A DNA stretch of 64,000 nt, taken from NCBI RefSeq assembly GCF_033115175.1, contig NC_084836.1:82426253-82490252 (forward strand), written 5' to 3'. The stretch's first letter is position 1. Each line of letters opens with the position of its first letter. Source of the DNA: Lepus europaeus (lineage: Eukaryota > Chordata > Mammalia > Lagomorpha > Leporidae). This document shows positions 38,701 to 46,639 of this stretch, piece after piece. A program made the position numbers and the translations under genes. The notes beneath the pieces were generated by a model that saw nothing but the letters and a program-made list of their open reading frames with translations, was not told the DNA's origin and did no database searches.

Positions 38701-39426
38701 CACGTGGGAGACCTGGAAGAAGCTCCTGGCTCCTGCTTGGCCCAGCCCTGGGCTTGTTGCAGCCATTTGGGGAGTGAACCAGCGGATGGAAGACCTCTCT
38801 CTCTGTCTCCTCTCTCTCTGTGTAACTCTGCCTTTCAAATAAATAAATCTTTAAAAAAATAGAGAAAAACTTGTCACTTTAAATTTTTTCCAAAATAATC
38901 TTTCCTACGGAGGCTTGCGTTTGTCAAACGGCCACAGGCTCTGGTCAGTCACCTGGCCCCTGACGCTCCCCCGGAACGCTGAGGGGACACACGCCGGCCG
39001 GCGGCCCGAGCACTGGAAATGACAGGGGGAGACGAAGTACTTCAGCTGGGAGTCTCCCGGCTCCGCCACCCGCAGGGTCCGGCAAGTGAGGGGGCGGCGA
39101 CGGGGCAGGGCCGCGTGCGGGGCGCCCGTCACGTGGGCACACTCCGTCAGCTCGGCGCGCCGCAGCCCGGCTCTGCAGAAACGGGCAAAATGGGGCTCCG
39201 GAGACGCTCCCCGGTGACAAACCACGGTGACGGCGAGCGCAGGGCGCGCTCTCCCTGAACCCAGAACAGAGATGCTGCACCGCGGACGCGCCGGGGCCCC
39301 ACCCGGCACGTGCACGGTGCTCTCCGGCGCGCCGGGAGCCCCACGCGAGACCGCCGGTCCCCGCCCGGCCCCGCCCGACTGACCTGTGACGCTGGCCCGG
39401 GTGACGCGCTGCACCACGGCCTTCAT
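5430..39426 (-). CDS. DTD1: DTD1, D-aminoacyl-tRNA deacylase 1 (exons 1-4 of the coding region; 3' part off the window)
   Basis: DTD1 hydrolyses the ester bond of D-aminoacyl-tRNAs (and Gly-tRNA-Ala), a cytosolic chirality-proofreading step. Coding exons join as 39426-39384, 34314-34224, 31968-31733 and 5536-5430 (43, 91, 236 and 107 nt), giving 159 codons with consistent phases and GT/AG borders. The protein starts MKAVVQRVTRASVTVGGEQ. It carries both DTD signature motifs: SQFTL at about residues 78-82 (exon 3) and NDGPVT, the Gly-cisPro motif, at about 137-142 (exon 4). Human DTD1 has 209 residues, so about 50 lysine-rich C-terminal residues should lie in exons left of position 1. The ATG sits in a good Kozak context (GCCGCC before it) in a CpG island. 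Differences from remembered human sequence are few and conservative (for example YEVL for YEIL). Introns 1-3 are about 5.1, 2.3 and 26 kb and full of SINEs. Identity is near certain. Confidence 0.96.
5776..7160 (+). repeat. 42-bp minisatellite, about 33 tandem units, in DTD1 intron 3
   Basis: Nearly all units are 42 bp; several are 40-41 bp. The plus strand is G-rich, with each unit reading roughly TGACAGGGTGTCAC, ATGGGGAGG, TACACTGGGAGAA and a variable ACGCGGG end. Variant units carry ATAGCAAGG, ATGGCAAGG or GGAGAGGTAGAC and recur in set order. Because 42 is a multiple of three and the unit lacks stops in several frames, long spurious reading frames appear on both strands. The array starts 240 bp upstream (in transcript sense) of the exon 4 acceptor. 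Confidence 0.97.
7161..8450. other. DTD1 intron 3 beyond the minisatellite, unique sequence
   Basis: About 1.3 kb free of SINEs, unusual in this window; no exon or RNA gene recognised. Confidence 0.5.
8451..8752 (+). mobile_element. old CSINE
   Basis: Only the 3' two thirds align well; the head is degenerate. Confidence 0.7.
8760..9375 (+). mobile_element. old L1 (L1M-type) 3' end
   Basis: Same ancient 3' UTR type as at 3900-4395 (GGATCCTGGACCAGAAAAGG then a terminal AAAATAAA tail). Confidence 0.5.
9725..10018 (+). mobile_element. old CSINE
   Basis: GGCCAGTGTTGTGGCACAGC head, short internal loss after it, CT tract at the end. Confidence 0.85.
11099..11424 (+). mobile_element. young CSINE
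   Basis: Near-consensus head; duplication GCTGTGTGAG on both sides (about 11088-11097 and 11432-11441). Confidence 0.92.
12131..12488 (+). mobile_element. CSINE
   Basis: Its A-tail is followed at once by a second CSINE. Confidence 0.88.
12489..12807 (+). mobile_element. CSINE inserted in the tail of the previous one
   Basis: Begins within the A-run of its neighbour; AACTACA occurs before the pair and after it, so the pair sits in one original target. Confidence 0.88.
13467..13736 (+). mobile_element. CSINE with internal loss
   Basis: Lacks part of the middle between the GATCCCACTCCCTG region and GAGAGACCCAGATG. Confidence 0.85.
13945..14275 (+). mobile_element. CSINE with perfect target-site duplication
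   Basis: A 12-bp duplication (13933-13944, 14276-14287) restores the L1 sequence when the SINE is removed. Confidence 0.92.
15471..15816 (+). mobile_element. young CSINE with 20-bp target-site duplication
   Basis: A perfect duplication at 15451-15470 and 15817-15836. Belongs to the subtype with the extra GTCGGGGCGCCGG segment. Confidence 0.94.
15949..16264 (+). mobile_element. CSINE
   Basis: GAGAAGGAAC lies on both sides. Confidence 0.9.
16265..17210. other. DTD1 intron 3, no recognisable feature
   Basis: Mostly unique sequence; no exon, RNA gene or clear repeat seen. Confidence 0.5.
17213..17575 (+). mobile_element. old CSINE
   Basis: Older variant head (GGAGGCATTTGGTCAAATG) and long CT tract. 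Confidence 0.8.
17921..18248 (-). mobile_element. young CSINE
   Basis: CAGGTAGCT repeats at 17912-17920 and 18249-18257. Confidence 0.92.
18249..19030. other. DTD1 intron 3, no recognisable feature
   Basis: Unique intronic sequence with no exon or repeat that I can name. Confidence 0.5.
19038..19357 (+). mobile_element. young CSINE with long A-tail
   Basis: Near-consensus; uninterrupted A-run of about 30 at 19329-19358. Confidence 0.92.
19360..20110. other. DTD1 intron 3, no recognisable feature
   Basis: Unique sequence; short open frames here show no family resemblance. Confidence 0.5.
20112..20440 (+). mobile_element. old CSINE
   Basis: Head GGGTGGATGTGTGGTGCAG; the tail contains AAATAAAAC. 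Confidence 0.85.
20966..21080 (+). mobile_element. possible L2 3' end
   Basis: GAGCTCCTTTAGGGCAGGGG followed by a CAGTGCCTTA-type end resembles L2; ancient. Confidence 0.4.
21365..21495 (+). mobile_element. MIR SINE
   Basis: CTGCCACTTACATGCTGGGTGA and AGAATGGGGTAAT lie in the order of the MIR consensus. The first string is partly eroded. Confidence 0.6.
21497..21818 (+). mobile_element. old CSINE
   Basis: Strongly diverged head, clear middle and tail. Confidence 0.8.
21819..22137 (-). mobile_element. CSINE, tail-to-tail with the previous one
   Basis: The two A-rich ends abut at 21800-21840, an inverted pair able to form a long hairpin in RNA. Confidence 0.85.
22588..22915 (+). mobile_element. 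old CSINE
   Basis: Head GGGCACACATCAGTGGGTTAA. Confidence 0.82.
23000..23330 (+). mobile_element. old CSINE
   Basis: AAAGCAT before and after suggests the duplication. Confidence 0.85.
23331..24370. other. DTD1 intron 3, AT-rich then unique sequence
   Basis: No exon, RNA gene or clear repeat seen. Confidence 0.5.
24373..24703 (+). mobile_element. CSINE
   Basis: CGGCGCTGTGGCACAGTGGG head; 3' AAATAAATA tail. Confidence 0.9.
25206..25537 (-). mobile_element. CSINE in L1
   Basis: ACCATAT-like target on both sides. Confidence 0.9.
25672..26015 (+). mobile_element. CSINE in L1
   Basis: AATTAAAAAAA flanks; the tail has grown a (TA)n tract at 25996-26015. Confidence 0.9.
26178..26492 (+). mobile_element. 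old CSINE in L1
   Basis: Older variant with GCGGGCATTTGGTGCAG head. Confidence 0.85.
26504..26851 (+). mobile_element. young CSINE in L1
   Basis: Extra-segment subtype; AATCACT on both sides. Confidence 0.92.
26914..27250 (+). mobile_element. CSINE in L1
   Basis: CAATACCA flanks both ends. Confidence 0.9.
27428..27767 (+). mobile_element. young CSINE in L1, first of a serial pair
   Basis: Flanked by GATATCAGTTCT (27411-27422) and GATATTAGTTCT (27768-27779). Confidence 0.92.
27783..28136 (+). mobile_element. CSINE in L1, second of a serial pair
   Basis: Shares the same target word with the previous SINE; third copy at 28138-28149. Confidence 0.92.
28506..28590 (+). mobile_element. CSINE 3' remnant
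   Basis: Only GGAAGGAAGACCTTTCTC, a long (CT)n and the AAATAAAT tail remain. Confidence 0.75.
28664..28940 (-). mobile_element. old CSINE
   Basis: Diverged, reversed copy. Confidence 0.75.
28949..29221 (+). mobile_element. CSINE with internal deletion
   Basis: The head runs straight into CTCTGCTATGGCCTGGG, losing about 85 bp around the B-box; GTAGTGGAGA flanks both ends. Confidence 0.9.
29401..29758 (+). mobile_element. CSINE
   Basis: AAGTTTCTG flanks both ends. Confidence 0.92.
29760..30955. other. DTD1 intron 3, unique sequence
   Basis: No named repeat or exon seen; short open frames lack resemblance to known proteins. Confidence 0.5.
30961..31290 (+). mobile_element. CSINE
   Basis: CATTGGT lies on both sides. 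Confidence 0.9.
31733..31968 (-). CDS. DTD1: DTD1 coding exon 3 (contains the SQFTL motif)
   Basis: AG acceptor at 31970-31969 and GT donor at 31732-31731. Encodes VRKILNLRVF through AYRPELIK, including CVSQFTLQCV, one of the two catalytic-site signatures. Phase matches exons 2 and 4. Confidence 0.95.
31969..33060. other. DTD1 intron 2, mostly unique; possible MIR at 32080-32190
   Basis: GACTCTGGGCAAGTCATTTG and GGAATGGGGATAGAGG fall in MIR order. The rest shows nothing I can name, apart from an 11-base C-run ending near 33057. Confidence 0.4.
33062..33195 (+). mobile_element. MIR SINE
   Basis: CAGGTCCAGGTTTCTTACTA and TGTATGACCTACAG follow the MIR consensus at low identity. Confidence 0.5.
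33223..33572 (+). mobile_element. CSINE
   Basis: Complete, with a long CT tract. Confidence 0.9.
33907..34200 (+). mobile_element. CSINE with deletion near the head
   Basis: GGGCTGGCGTTGT joins directly to ATCCCATGTGGGC. Confidence 0.85.
34224..34314 (-). CDS. DTD1: DTD1 coding exon 2
   Basis: AG acceptor at 34316-34315 and GT donor at 34223-34222. Encodes VGGEQISAIGRGICVLLG and continues to LEHM, completing the split valine from exon 1 and ending two bases into the methionine codon. This is the strand-forming core of the DTD fold. Confidence 0.95.
34315..35400. other. DTD1 intron 1, unique sequence
   Basis: Nothing recognisable except a T-run at 35097-35112. Confidence 0.5.
35404..35738 (-). 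mobile_element. CSINE
   Basis: Complete reversed copy. Confidence 0.9.
35852..36162 (+). mobile_element. old CSINE
   Basis: Older variant with GGGGCAGGTATTTGGCAG head. Confidence 0.82.
36250..36592 (+). mobile_element. CSINE
   Basis: Ends in repeated AAAT units; a second SINE follows directly. Confidence 0.9.
36593..36960 (+). mobile_element. CSINE, head-to-tail with the previous one
   Basis: Starts at the tail of its neighbour. Confidence 0.88.
36961..37540. other. DTD1 intron 1, unique sequence
   Basis: No repeat or exon recognised. Confidence 0.5.
37541..37870 (+). mobile_element. CSINE
   Basis: Tail holds repeated CAAA units. Confidence 0.9.
38015..38339 (+). mobile_element. young CSINE with 16-bp target-site duplication
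   Basis: Duplication at 37999-38014 and 38340-38355; near-consensus head. Confidence 0.93.
38538..38860 (+). mobile_element. CSINE
   Basis: Lies only 70 bp from the edge of the DTD1 CpG island. Confidence 0.9.
39384..39426 (-). CDS. DTD1: DTD1 coding exon 1
   Basis: Starts at ATG 39426-39424 and ends after the first base of a valine codon, followed by a GT donor at 39383-39382. Encodes MKAVVQRVTRASVT plus one base. An open frame continues past the donor but diverges from the family at once, so it is intron read-through. Confidence 0.95.
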
Positions 39427-39499
39427 GGCGGCGGCTGGGGCGAGCGGGGCGGCGCCGCGCTCGGTGCGGCCTGGCGATTCAGCGAGCGGCTCCGCGGCC

Positions 39500-39516
39500 G
39501 GCGCCCTCTGGAGGTG
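39500..39516 (+). promoter_or_regulatory. possible CTCF-like core upstream of DTD1
   Basis: GCGCCCTCTGGAGG resembles the reverse-oriented CTCF core (GCGCCCCCTGGTGG) with two differences. Only a motif resemblance. Confidence 0.3.
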
Positions 39517-39530
39517 ACACCCGGAAGTGC

Positions 39531-39539
39531 GCGCCGCGG
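39531..39539 (+). promoter_or_regulatory. ETS-type site (CCGGAAGTG) upstream of DTD1
   Basis: An exact match to the GABPA/ELK core about 105 bp upstream of the DTD1 ATG. Such sites are common at CpG-island start sites. Binding is inferred. Confidence 0.5.
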
Positions 39540-40257
39540 CCGGGTCCGACCCGCTCAGCGGCCGCCAGTGCCGCGTCGGCCACGCCCACTCTCAGCCTAG
39601 CGATAAGCCCGCCCACCACCCGTTAGCCCCGCCCCGCCCACGTCGGTCACGCCCACCTGCAGCCTAGCCTTCACCTCGCCCTCAGTGATAGGCAGCCCTG
39701 GCCCCGCCCCCACTCCCTGTCCACACTCAGGTCGCTGTCTCCTCCCACCCCGGGTCTTAGAGCCCTTCGGGTCTAAATCCTAGTGTTGTCCTGAGTCATT
39801 TTCCTGATACTCATCTGTCCTCAGATTGTTCCAAATTCTTAGACACAAAAGGGTCAGCTGCCTGAAAAAGTTTATTAATTTAATAGTTAATAATTAACAG
39901 TAATTAATTTTATTTTGTGATAGTAAATAGATTATAATTCTGATTCCTCCTGTGATATAAATACCTCTCCCTCCCAAAGGGCTGTTAGGATATTTACATG
40001 TAGTAGAGGGGTCTCCGTGTGGGGCTGTAGGATAAACCACTGCCTGCCACGCCTGCACCCCGTATGAGCACTGATAGATTTGATAAAGGCGTGAGGTTAA
40101 TCTGATGTTTGTGGAAGACATCATTCTTGTTCTTTAGAAACGACATATTGTTAGAGGTGAAAGGACATTGTAGCTCCAATTTTGTCGCAAACACCAGGGT
40201 TCGTTTTTATATTTGTTAAACCTGAAAGGGTCAATTGCAGTAGAAAAAAGTATCTAG

Positions 40258-40585
40258 TGGGGCCAGCGCTGTGGCGTAGTGGGTAAACTGCCACCTGAAG
40301 TGTCGGCATCCCATATGGGCACTGGTTTGAGTCCCGGCTGCTCCTCTTCCGATCCAATTCCCTGCTATGGCCTGGGGAAGCAGTGGAAGATGGCCCAAGC
40401 CATTGGGCCCCTGCACCCGCGTGGGAGACCAGGACAAAGCTTCTGGCTCCTGGCTTCAGATCAGCCTAGCTCAGGTAGTTGAGGCCATTTGGAGAGTGAG
40501 CCAGCGGATAGAAGACTTTCTCTCTCTCTCTCTCTGTAACTCTGCTTTTCAAATAAATAAATAAATCTTAAAAAAAAAAAAAAAG
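40258..40585 (+). mobile_element. CSINE
   Basis: TCTAGTGG occurs on both sides. Confidence 0.9.
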
Positions 40586-41010
40586 CCTCTAGTGGCATCT
40601 CTTCAAGTGGCCTTGTCCCCTCGTTTGACTTCTAAATTTCCATTTTTCCTTGGCTTCCTTCTTCCGCTGCTCAGCTTCCTGCACCCACTTTGAGCGTGGG
40701 GATCCTCCAGGGCTCAGGCACAGGCCCTGGGTTTCTTAGCCTTGCTCTTCATTCTCATCTAAATTCCACCTTCAAGCCCTTGACTCCTACATGTCCATTT
40801 CTACCCCCACACAGCTCCTCTGAGCTTGGGCTTCCAAGTGCCTTCTTAACACCTCCACTGCCAAGAATTGCAGCCATCACAAAGTTAGCAAACTTAAAAC
40901 AGAATCCGGGATTCCTACCCTGCTGTGTAATAAAGATTTCAGGTGGACTTTCTTCAGGACTTTCTGTTATGGAGCTTCCAAACTCTTGGAATTTCCTGAG
41001 TGAAAGTGAA
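40586..41010. other. DTD1-SMIM26 intergenic, unique sequence
   Basis: No feature recognised. Confidence 0.5.
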
Positions 41011-41013
41011 CTG

Positions 41014-41347
41014 AGGGCCAGCACTGTGGCACACTAGGTTAATCCTCCGCCTGTGGCACCAGCATCCCATATGTGCTCTGGTTCTAGTCCCGGTTGCTCC
41101 ACTTCCGATCCAGCTCTCTGCTGTGGCCTGGGAAGCCAGGGGAGGATGGCCAAGTGCTTGGGCCCTGCACCCGCATGGGAGACCTGGAAGAAGCACCTGG
41201 CTCCTGGCTTTGGATCAGCTCAGCTCCAGCTATTGCAACCGTTTGGAGAGTTAACCAGCGAATGGAACACATTTCTGTCTGTCCCTCTCTCAGTCTATAG
41301 CTCTACTTCTCAAATAAATAAAGTATTCAAAAATTTTTTTAAAAAGT
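41014..41347 (+). mobile_element. CSINE
   Basis: AAGTGAA-like flanks. Confidence 0.9.
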
Positions 41348-41485
41348 GAAACAGCCTCCATCCCTAATACCTTTGATGTAGGCCCTATACTCTCTCTCCC
41401 TGAAACTGGCAGTTCCTCTGTCTTCCCTTTGATGATGACAGGTCAGCTCCTAACTAAAGATTATCTCACCGAAGTAAGGGAGCGG

Positions 41486-41850
41486 GGACGGGCATTTGGC
41501 TTAGGAGTTAAGGTGTTGGCTAGGATGCCCAGATTCCCTATCAGATTACCTGATCCCAGGAGGAAGTGGTGATGGTCAAGTAGTTGGGATTCTGCTGCTA
41601 CCATGAAAGACTTGGACTGAGTTCTGGGTGCTCGGCTTGGGCTCCATCGAGCCCAGGGCCAAGTGGGCATTTGTGGACGAAACTAAAAGATGGGAGCTTG
41701 CTATCTCTGTCAATAGATGATAAATAGATACAGATAAATATATAGATATAGGTAGAAAATGGATATAAATGGATAGATGGATGTGCAAAGCTATACAGAC
41801 ATAGATAGCTCTGCCTCTGAGAAATTTTTTTATTTAATTAAAAAAAAATA
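41486..41850 (+). mobile_element. old CSINE with a GATA-rich simple repeat in its 3' part
   Basis: The CT tract has been replaced or interrupted by GATA/GATG repeats at 41715-41790. Confidence 0.7.
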
Positions 41851-42461
41851 AAGGGATTGGTGCATAGCTCAGGCTGGCCCCATGGACCTGGGATCACAAG
41901 ACTCAAAATTCACTGGTCAGCACTGTACTTACCATCCTAATGTTAGATTCATTTGAGATGCTACACAGGAACCCCCCAGCCCAGTTCAAACAAAATAATA
42001 ACCCATCTACCCTTGGACCCCAGACAGCTCACTTTGCCACAATAGCATCTTCTGAAGAAGAGGCCAGCTTCCTCTTGCTGAGCAATCCAAGGAAGGCCCT
42101 GAGCACTATGGACCAGAGACCCGCACACAAGCTCATCACACACGGCTCAGCCCCAACTTGAATCAGTGAAATACCCCGGGGGAGCTTGGGGATTGAGCCA
42201 TAGCTGACTGACTCCTAGCTCCACACACTGCAAAACAAATACCCACCGTTGTCTACCACCCCTGTGTCAGCGATGGGCTCACTGTGCCTTAGACAAGGGA
42301 GCCCAGGTTCTGTTGCAGGTGCTGTGACCACAGGAGTGTCTTTGTTATTCATCAGTACCTTGGTCACACCTGAATGTATACAGATGGGACAATTCAGACT
42401 GGGAGCAGGTGACCAGAAAGACAAATCATGGGATCACAGAGACTTGAAGATTTTCATTTAC

Positions 42462-42768
42462 TTTTTTTTTTTTAATTGATTTACTTTATTTGAGAAGCAG
42501 AGAGACAGAGATCTTCCATCCACTGGTGCATTCCCTAAATGCCCCGAACAGCCGCAGTTAGGCCAGGTCAAATCCAGGAACCAGGAACTCAATCCTAAGT
42601 CTCCTGAGTTGATGCTAGGGACCTAAGTACTTCCACATCACCTGCTGCTTTCCAGAAAGCACATTATCAGGAAACCTCAATGATAAGACTCAAACCCAGA
42701 CCCTCTGCTATAGGATACACACATCCCAAGTGGCATCTAACCCCCATGCGCAGTGCCCACACCGGGGA
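42462..42768 (-). mobile_element. old CSINE
   Basis: Reversed, diverged. Confidence 0.82.
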
Positions 42769-42774
42769 TGTTGC

Positions 42775-43310
42775 TTTGAGCCAGTTCCACCTACAGGAAG
42801 GAAGGAGTGCTAGACATTGAATTCATCCTCGTGGTCAACGATTCAATCATTCGTGCCACATGATGAAGCCCCAGCCCCAGCCACATGATGAAGCTTCTGT
42901 AGAGGCGCCTGGTGAACAGCTCAATGTCCTGCAAGGGTAATGAGCTGAGTCCTCGGGTAGGGGGAGACACAGGAGCTTGGTGTTTGCGACTCTTACAGAC
43001 CTTGCCTGGTGTCTCTTCCTTCGCAGCTCCTGCTTTCTCCCCTTTAATCATAAAACTGTGCGAGTATTGCCCTGAATCTAGTGGGTCAATCTAATGAATC
43101 ATGAACCCTGAGGGAGTCACAAAAGCTTCCAGATTTGTAGCCAGTTGATCAGAAGTACAGGTGGACTGGGGGATACCCATGTGTGGCTGGCTTCTGAAAT
43201 AAGGGCAGTCTTTTGGGGACACTGTGCCTTTAAATTTGTGGGATCAGAGGATTAGTGCCATTAACTGAATTGTAATATATCAGTTGGTTTTAGGATAACA
43301 CCCTCCCCTA
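42775..43310 (+). mobile_element. fossil LTR-like sequence
   Basis: Follows a retroviral-type LTR consensus I recall across its length (TGATGAAGCC near the start, TTTGTGGGATCAGAGG near the end). Old, broken remnant, family uncertain (ERV class). Confidence 0.45.
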
Positions 43311-43384
43311 GCCCTCCCAATTACAGCCCTCAGGTTATTGCTATTTAAATAAATATCCCCATTTGTTTCCTGGAGCCAAAGCAA

Positions 43385-43800
43385 AATTGTATCAGTCCAT
43401 GTTCCCTTGCTATGACAAATCACCTGGGACTGGTCACATCAAAGAAAAGAGGCTTGGGGCCGGCACTGCGGTAAAAATACCACCTGCAGTGCCAGCATTC
43501 CATATGGGAGCAGGTTGGAGTCTGAGCTGCTCCATTTCCCATCCAGCTCCCCACTAATGTGCCTGGGAAAGCAGCAGAAGATGGCCCAAGTACTTGGGCC
43601 CCTGCCACCCATGTGGGAGACTGGGAAGAAGCTCCTGGCTCCTGGCTTCGGGTCGGCCTGGTTCCAGCTGTCGCGGCTGTTTAGGGAGTGAACTGGCAGA
43701 TGGAAAATCTCTGTCTCTCCCTCTATCTCTGTCTCTGTAATTCTGCCTTTCAAATAAGTAAAGAGGATTGTTTACTCACAGTTCTGGACACTTAGATGAC
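43385..43800 (-). mobile_element. fossil MaLR-type LTR fragment, split by a CSINE
   Basis: CTTGCTATGACAAATCACC and TACTCACAGTTCTGGA match a reversed MLT/MST-type LTR end. Old and fragmentary; the two pieces flank the SINE at 43455-43763. Confidence 0.5.
43455..43763 (+). mobile_element. CSINE in an LTR fossil
   Basis: AAAGAGG recurs on both sides; a short piece of the head is missing. Confidence 0.88.
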
Positions 43801-44288
43801 ATCACGGTTGTCTGCTGAAGAAATGATTTTTCCACTGAGAAAATGATAATAGCAGTTTAAGAATTCAACTCACTCGCGGACATTAGCTGGAGATCTAGTT
43901 CTGCCCTTTCTTTCTCGGATGCCTAAATAATCCCTGCTCCTTTGTTCTTCGAATCAGCTTTACCATCCTGCTGGCTTTCTCGGTAATGAGTTGAACAAAT
44001 ATTTGATATTTGCTTATTCTATGTTTGTATTAGATTCACATTTTTAACTTTCGAAAAATATATTTTGACAATCCCAGCCTCTATGCTTCACCTATGTAGC
44101 AAAACTACAGCAGCCATCTCCTTCCATAGTGAGATGCACTTAGCCTGGATAGTGTGTCCAGAGCACCTGAGACCACACCCAGATTCAGTGACTTGCTTAA
44201 GGCAACTCATGGAACTCAGCACATAGTTATCCACATGTCTATGACTTACTTTAATAAAGGATACAAAGCAGTATCATCAAAAACAAAA

Positions 44289-44600
44289 GGGGTCGCCGTG
44301 GCTTAACAGGCTAATCCTCCGCCTTGCAGCGCCAGCACACCGGGTTCTAATCCCGGTTGCCCCTCTTCCAGGCCAGCTCTCTGCTGCGGCCCAGGAAGGC
44401 AGTGGAGGATGGCCCAAGTCCTTGGGCCCTGCACCCGCATGGGAGACCAGAAGAAGCACCTGGCTCCTGGCTTCGGATCAGTGAGATGAGCCGGCCGCGG
44501 CGGCCATTGGAGGGTGAACCAACGGCAAAAAGGAAGACCTCTCTCTCTGTCTCTTTCTCTCACTATCCACTCTGCCTGTAAAAAAAAAAAAAAAAAAAAA
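44289..44600 (+). mobile_element. young CSINE
   Basis: Near-consensus with shortened head and long A-tail. Confidence 0.9.
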
Positions 44601-44642
44601 TCACTATTTGATTTCTTAATGGATTTGTTGCTTTGATAAAAT

Positions 44643-44972
44643 ATTTATTAAAAATAAAATAATTTACATATCTGGAAAGCAGAGTAGCAGAGAAGAGAAA
44701 GATAGAGATCTTCCATCCAGTGGTTCACTCTCCAAATGGTTCCAATAGCCAAGGCTGGGCCAGGCCAAAGCCAGCAGCCAGGAACGCTATTCTGGGTTAC
44801 CCATGTGGGTGGCAGGAACTCAAGTACTTGAGCCAAAATCTGCTGCTTCCCAGGTGCATTAGCAAGAAGCATGTTCAGAGCAGAGTGATCAGGACTTGAG
44901 CCAGCACTCAGATATGGGATGCAGATGCCCCAATTAATGATTTAATCCACTGTGCCATAATGCTTGCCCCTG
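44643..44972 (-). mobile_element. CSINE, tail-to-tail with the previous one
   Basis: Inverted pair separated by about 40 bp. Confidence 0.85.
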
Positions 44973-45224
44973 TTGATACATTTTTTTAAAATAATCATGT
45001 TAATAGTGTTGAAACTGCTGTAGGGGACTATAAGTAGAGACAGGGGAAGACTAGGGATTTGAGGACACATGAGACAAGAGGATGGAGGATCATAGGAGGA
45101 TGGAAGATTACTATAGAGGATGGAGGCAAGGGGGATGGGAGAAAGGGATAGAGTAGAACACAGCCATGCAGAGCACAACAATGTTTCAGTCAATGACATT
45201 CCCCATATGTGACCACTATGGTTC

Positions 45225-45580
45225 GGGTATTAATTTGAGTATCTTCCAAAGGCCTTTGGCTCCCTAAATCTAACAGAGTGGAAAGTTAAACCAATTAAGG
45301 TGTTTAGAGAAGTGTGGATTACGTGACTGGGTGGAGCCCCATGACTGGACCACGGTGGCCTTATTAGGAAAGACAGACATCAGTACTCCCTCTTGACACG
45401 TGCTACTGCCACTGCCTTAAGACGGCCAGTGAGAAGGCCATCACCAGATGCTGAACCAACAGGGCTGCCCAATCTTGGACTGTGAACCTCCAAAACTGTG
45501 AGTCAAGGTAAGACTTTTCCCTTTCCAAGGTATTTGTTGTAGAAGCAAAAAGTTGACTGGTTCATACAAGGACAGTGGTC
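45225..45580 (+). mobile_element. probable fossil MaLR-type LTR
   Basis: Resembles MaLR LTRs: GGAGCCCCATGACTGG, GAAGGCCATCACCAGATG and AACTGTGAGTCAAGG in order. Old and broken. Confidence 0.5.
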
Positions 45581-45744
45581 CTGTAAAACTATAATAGAGC
45601 TGAAAAATCCCTGCTACCATGTGAACACACAGCCTAAGAAGAGGCAAGAGAAAGGAAGGCTGCAGGAGGAAAAAAAGGAACCCCTAAGAAAATCGACAGT
45701 GAAAGTTTTGGCAGAAGCTTTTGTAGATCTGAGCAAGCTCTTTC

Positions 45745-45948
45745 TTTTTTTTTTTTTTTTAAGATTTATTTATTTATTTATTTGAAAGTCAGAGCTACAC
45801 AGAGAGGAGAGAGGTCTTTCATCCGCTGGTTCACTCCTCAATTGGCCACAATGGCCAGAGCTGCGCCAATCCCAAACCAGGAGTCAGGAGCTTGTTCCGG
45901 GTCTCCATGTGGGTGCAGGGGCCCAAGGACTTGGGCTGTCTTCCATTT
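45745..45948 (-). mobile_element. CSINE, 5'-truncated, with target-site duplication
   Basis: Flanked by GAGCAAGCTCTTTC (45731-45744) and GAGCAAACTCTTTT (45949-45962). Confidence 0.9.
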
Positions 45949-45974
45949 GAGCAAACTCTTTTGGATAAAGTTTG

Positions 45975-46165
45975 GGGCAGGCACTTGACATAGCAATTGG
46001 GGTGCTGGTCGGGATGCCTACATTCCAGATTAGAGTGCTTGTGTTCTATGTTACTGCAGACTGTCATTCAGGCGATCAGGTTTCTGCCACCCATATGGGA
46101 AACCTGGGATGAGTGCCCCCAGTCACAGTGGTTCACTGGGGTACACCCCTACCTGGCATGTCCAA
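45975..46165 (+). mobile_element. old CSINE fragment
   Basis: Head and middle only; meets a reversed CSINE at its end. Confidence 0.65.
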
Positions 46166-46492
46166 TTCCTTTTTTTGTTAGTTTGCTTATTTATTTCCAT
46201 CTACTTGAAAGGCAAAGCAAAACAGAACTCGAGCAAGAGCCGAGAACAACAGATCAATCCTCCATATGCTGGTTCATTCTTCCAAATGTCTCCAACAGCC
46301 AGGAGCCTGGAAATCCATCCAGGTCTCCATGTTGGTGACAGGGGCCGAAGCACTTAAGCCATCATCTGCTGCCTCCCAGGATACATTAGCAGGAAGCTGG
46401 ATCAGAAGACAGCAGCCCACACTCAGTCTGGCACTCTGATATGAGATGTGGGTGTCCCAAGTAGCCACTTAATTCTTCTGTGCCAACAACAT
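46166..46492 (-). mobile_element. old CSINE
   Basis: Reversed copy with diverged sequence. Confidence 0.8.
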
Positions 46493-46639
46493 GACCAATT
46501 CTTGATCTCTGATACTCCTTGGGAAGCTGAGTCTCTGGGGCTGACCATCTGGAGCTCTGTGACATACTGCCTTGCAATCGACTGTCCCAAACACTATTCA
46601 GGACACCCATAAGATGGAACTGGCACCAAAGAGAAATCA

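Larger units (their letters stand above)
38930..39720 (-). promoter_or_regulatory. DTD1: DTD1 CpG-island promoter
   Basis: A long stretch dense in CpG, unlike the AT-richer surroundings, spanning exon 1, the 5' UTR and the start of intron 1. No TATA box is evident near the start codon, as is usual for housekeeping promoters. Confidence 0.85.

Noticed and set aside
38905-39426. A 173-codon frame starting at the DTD1 ATG
   Set aside because: Only the first 14 codons are DTD1; the rest is read-through of GC-rich intron 1.
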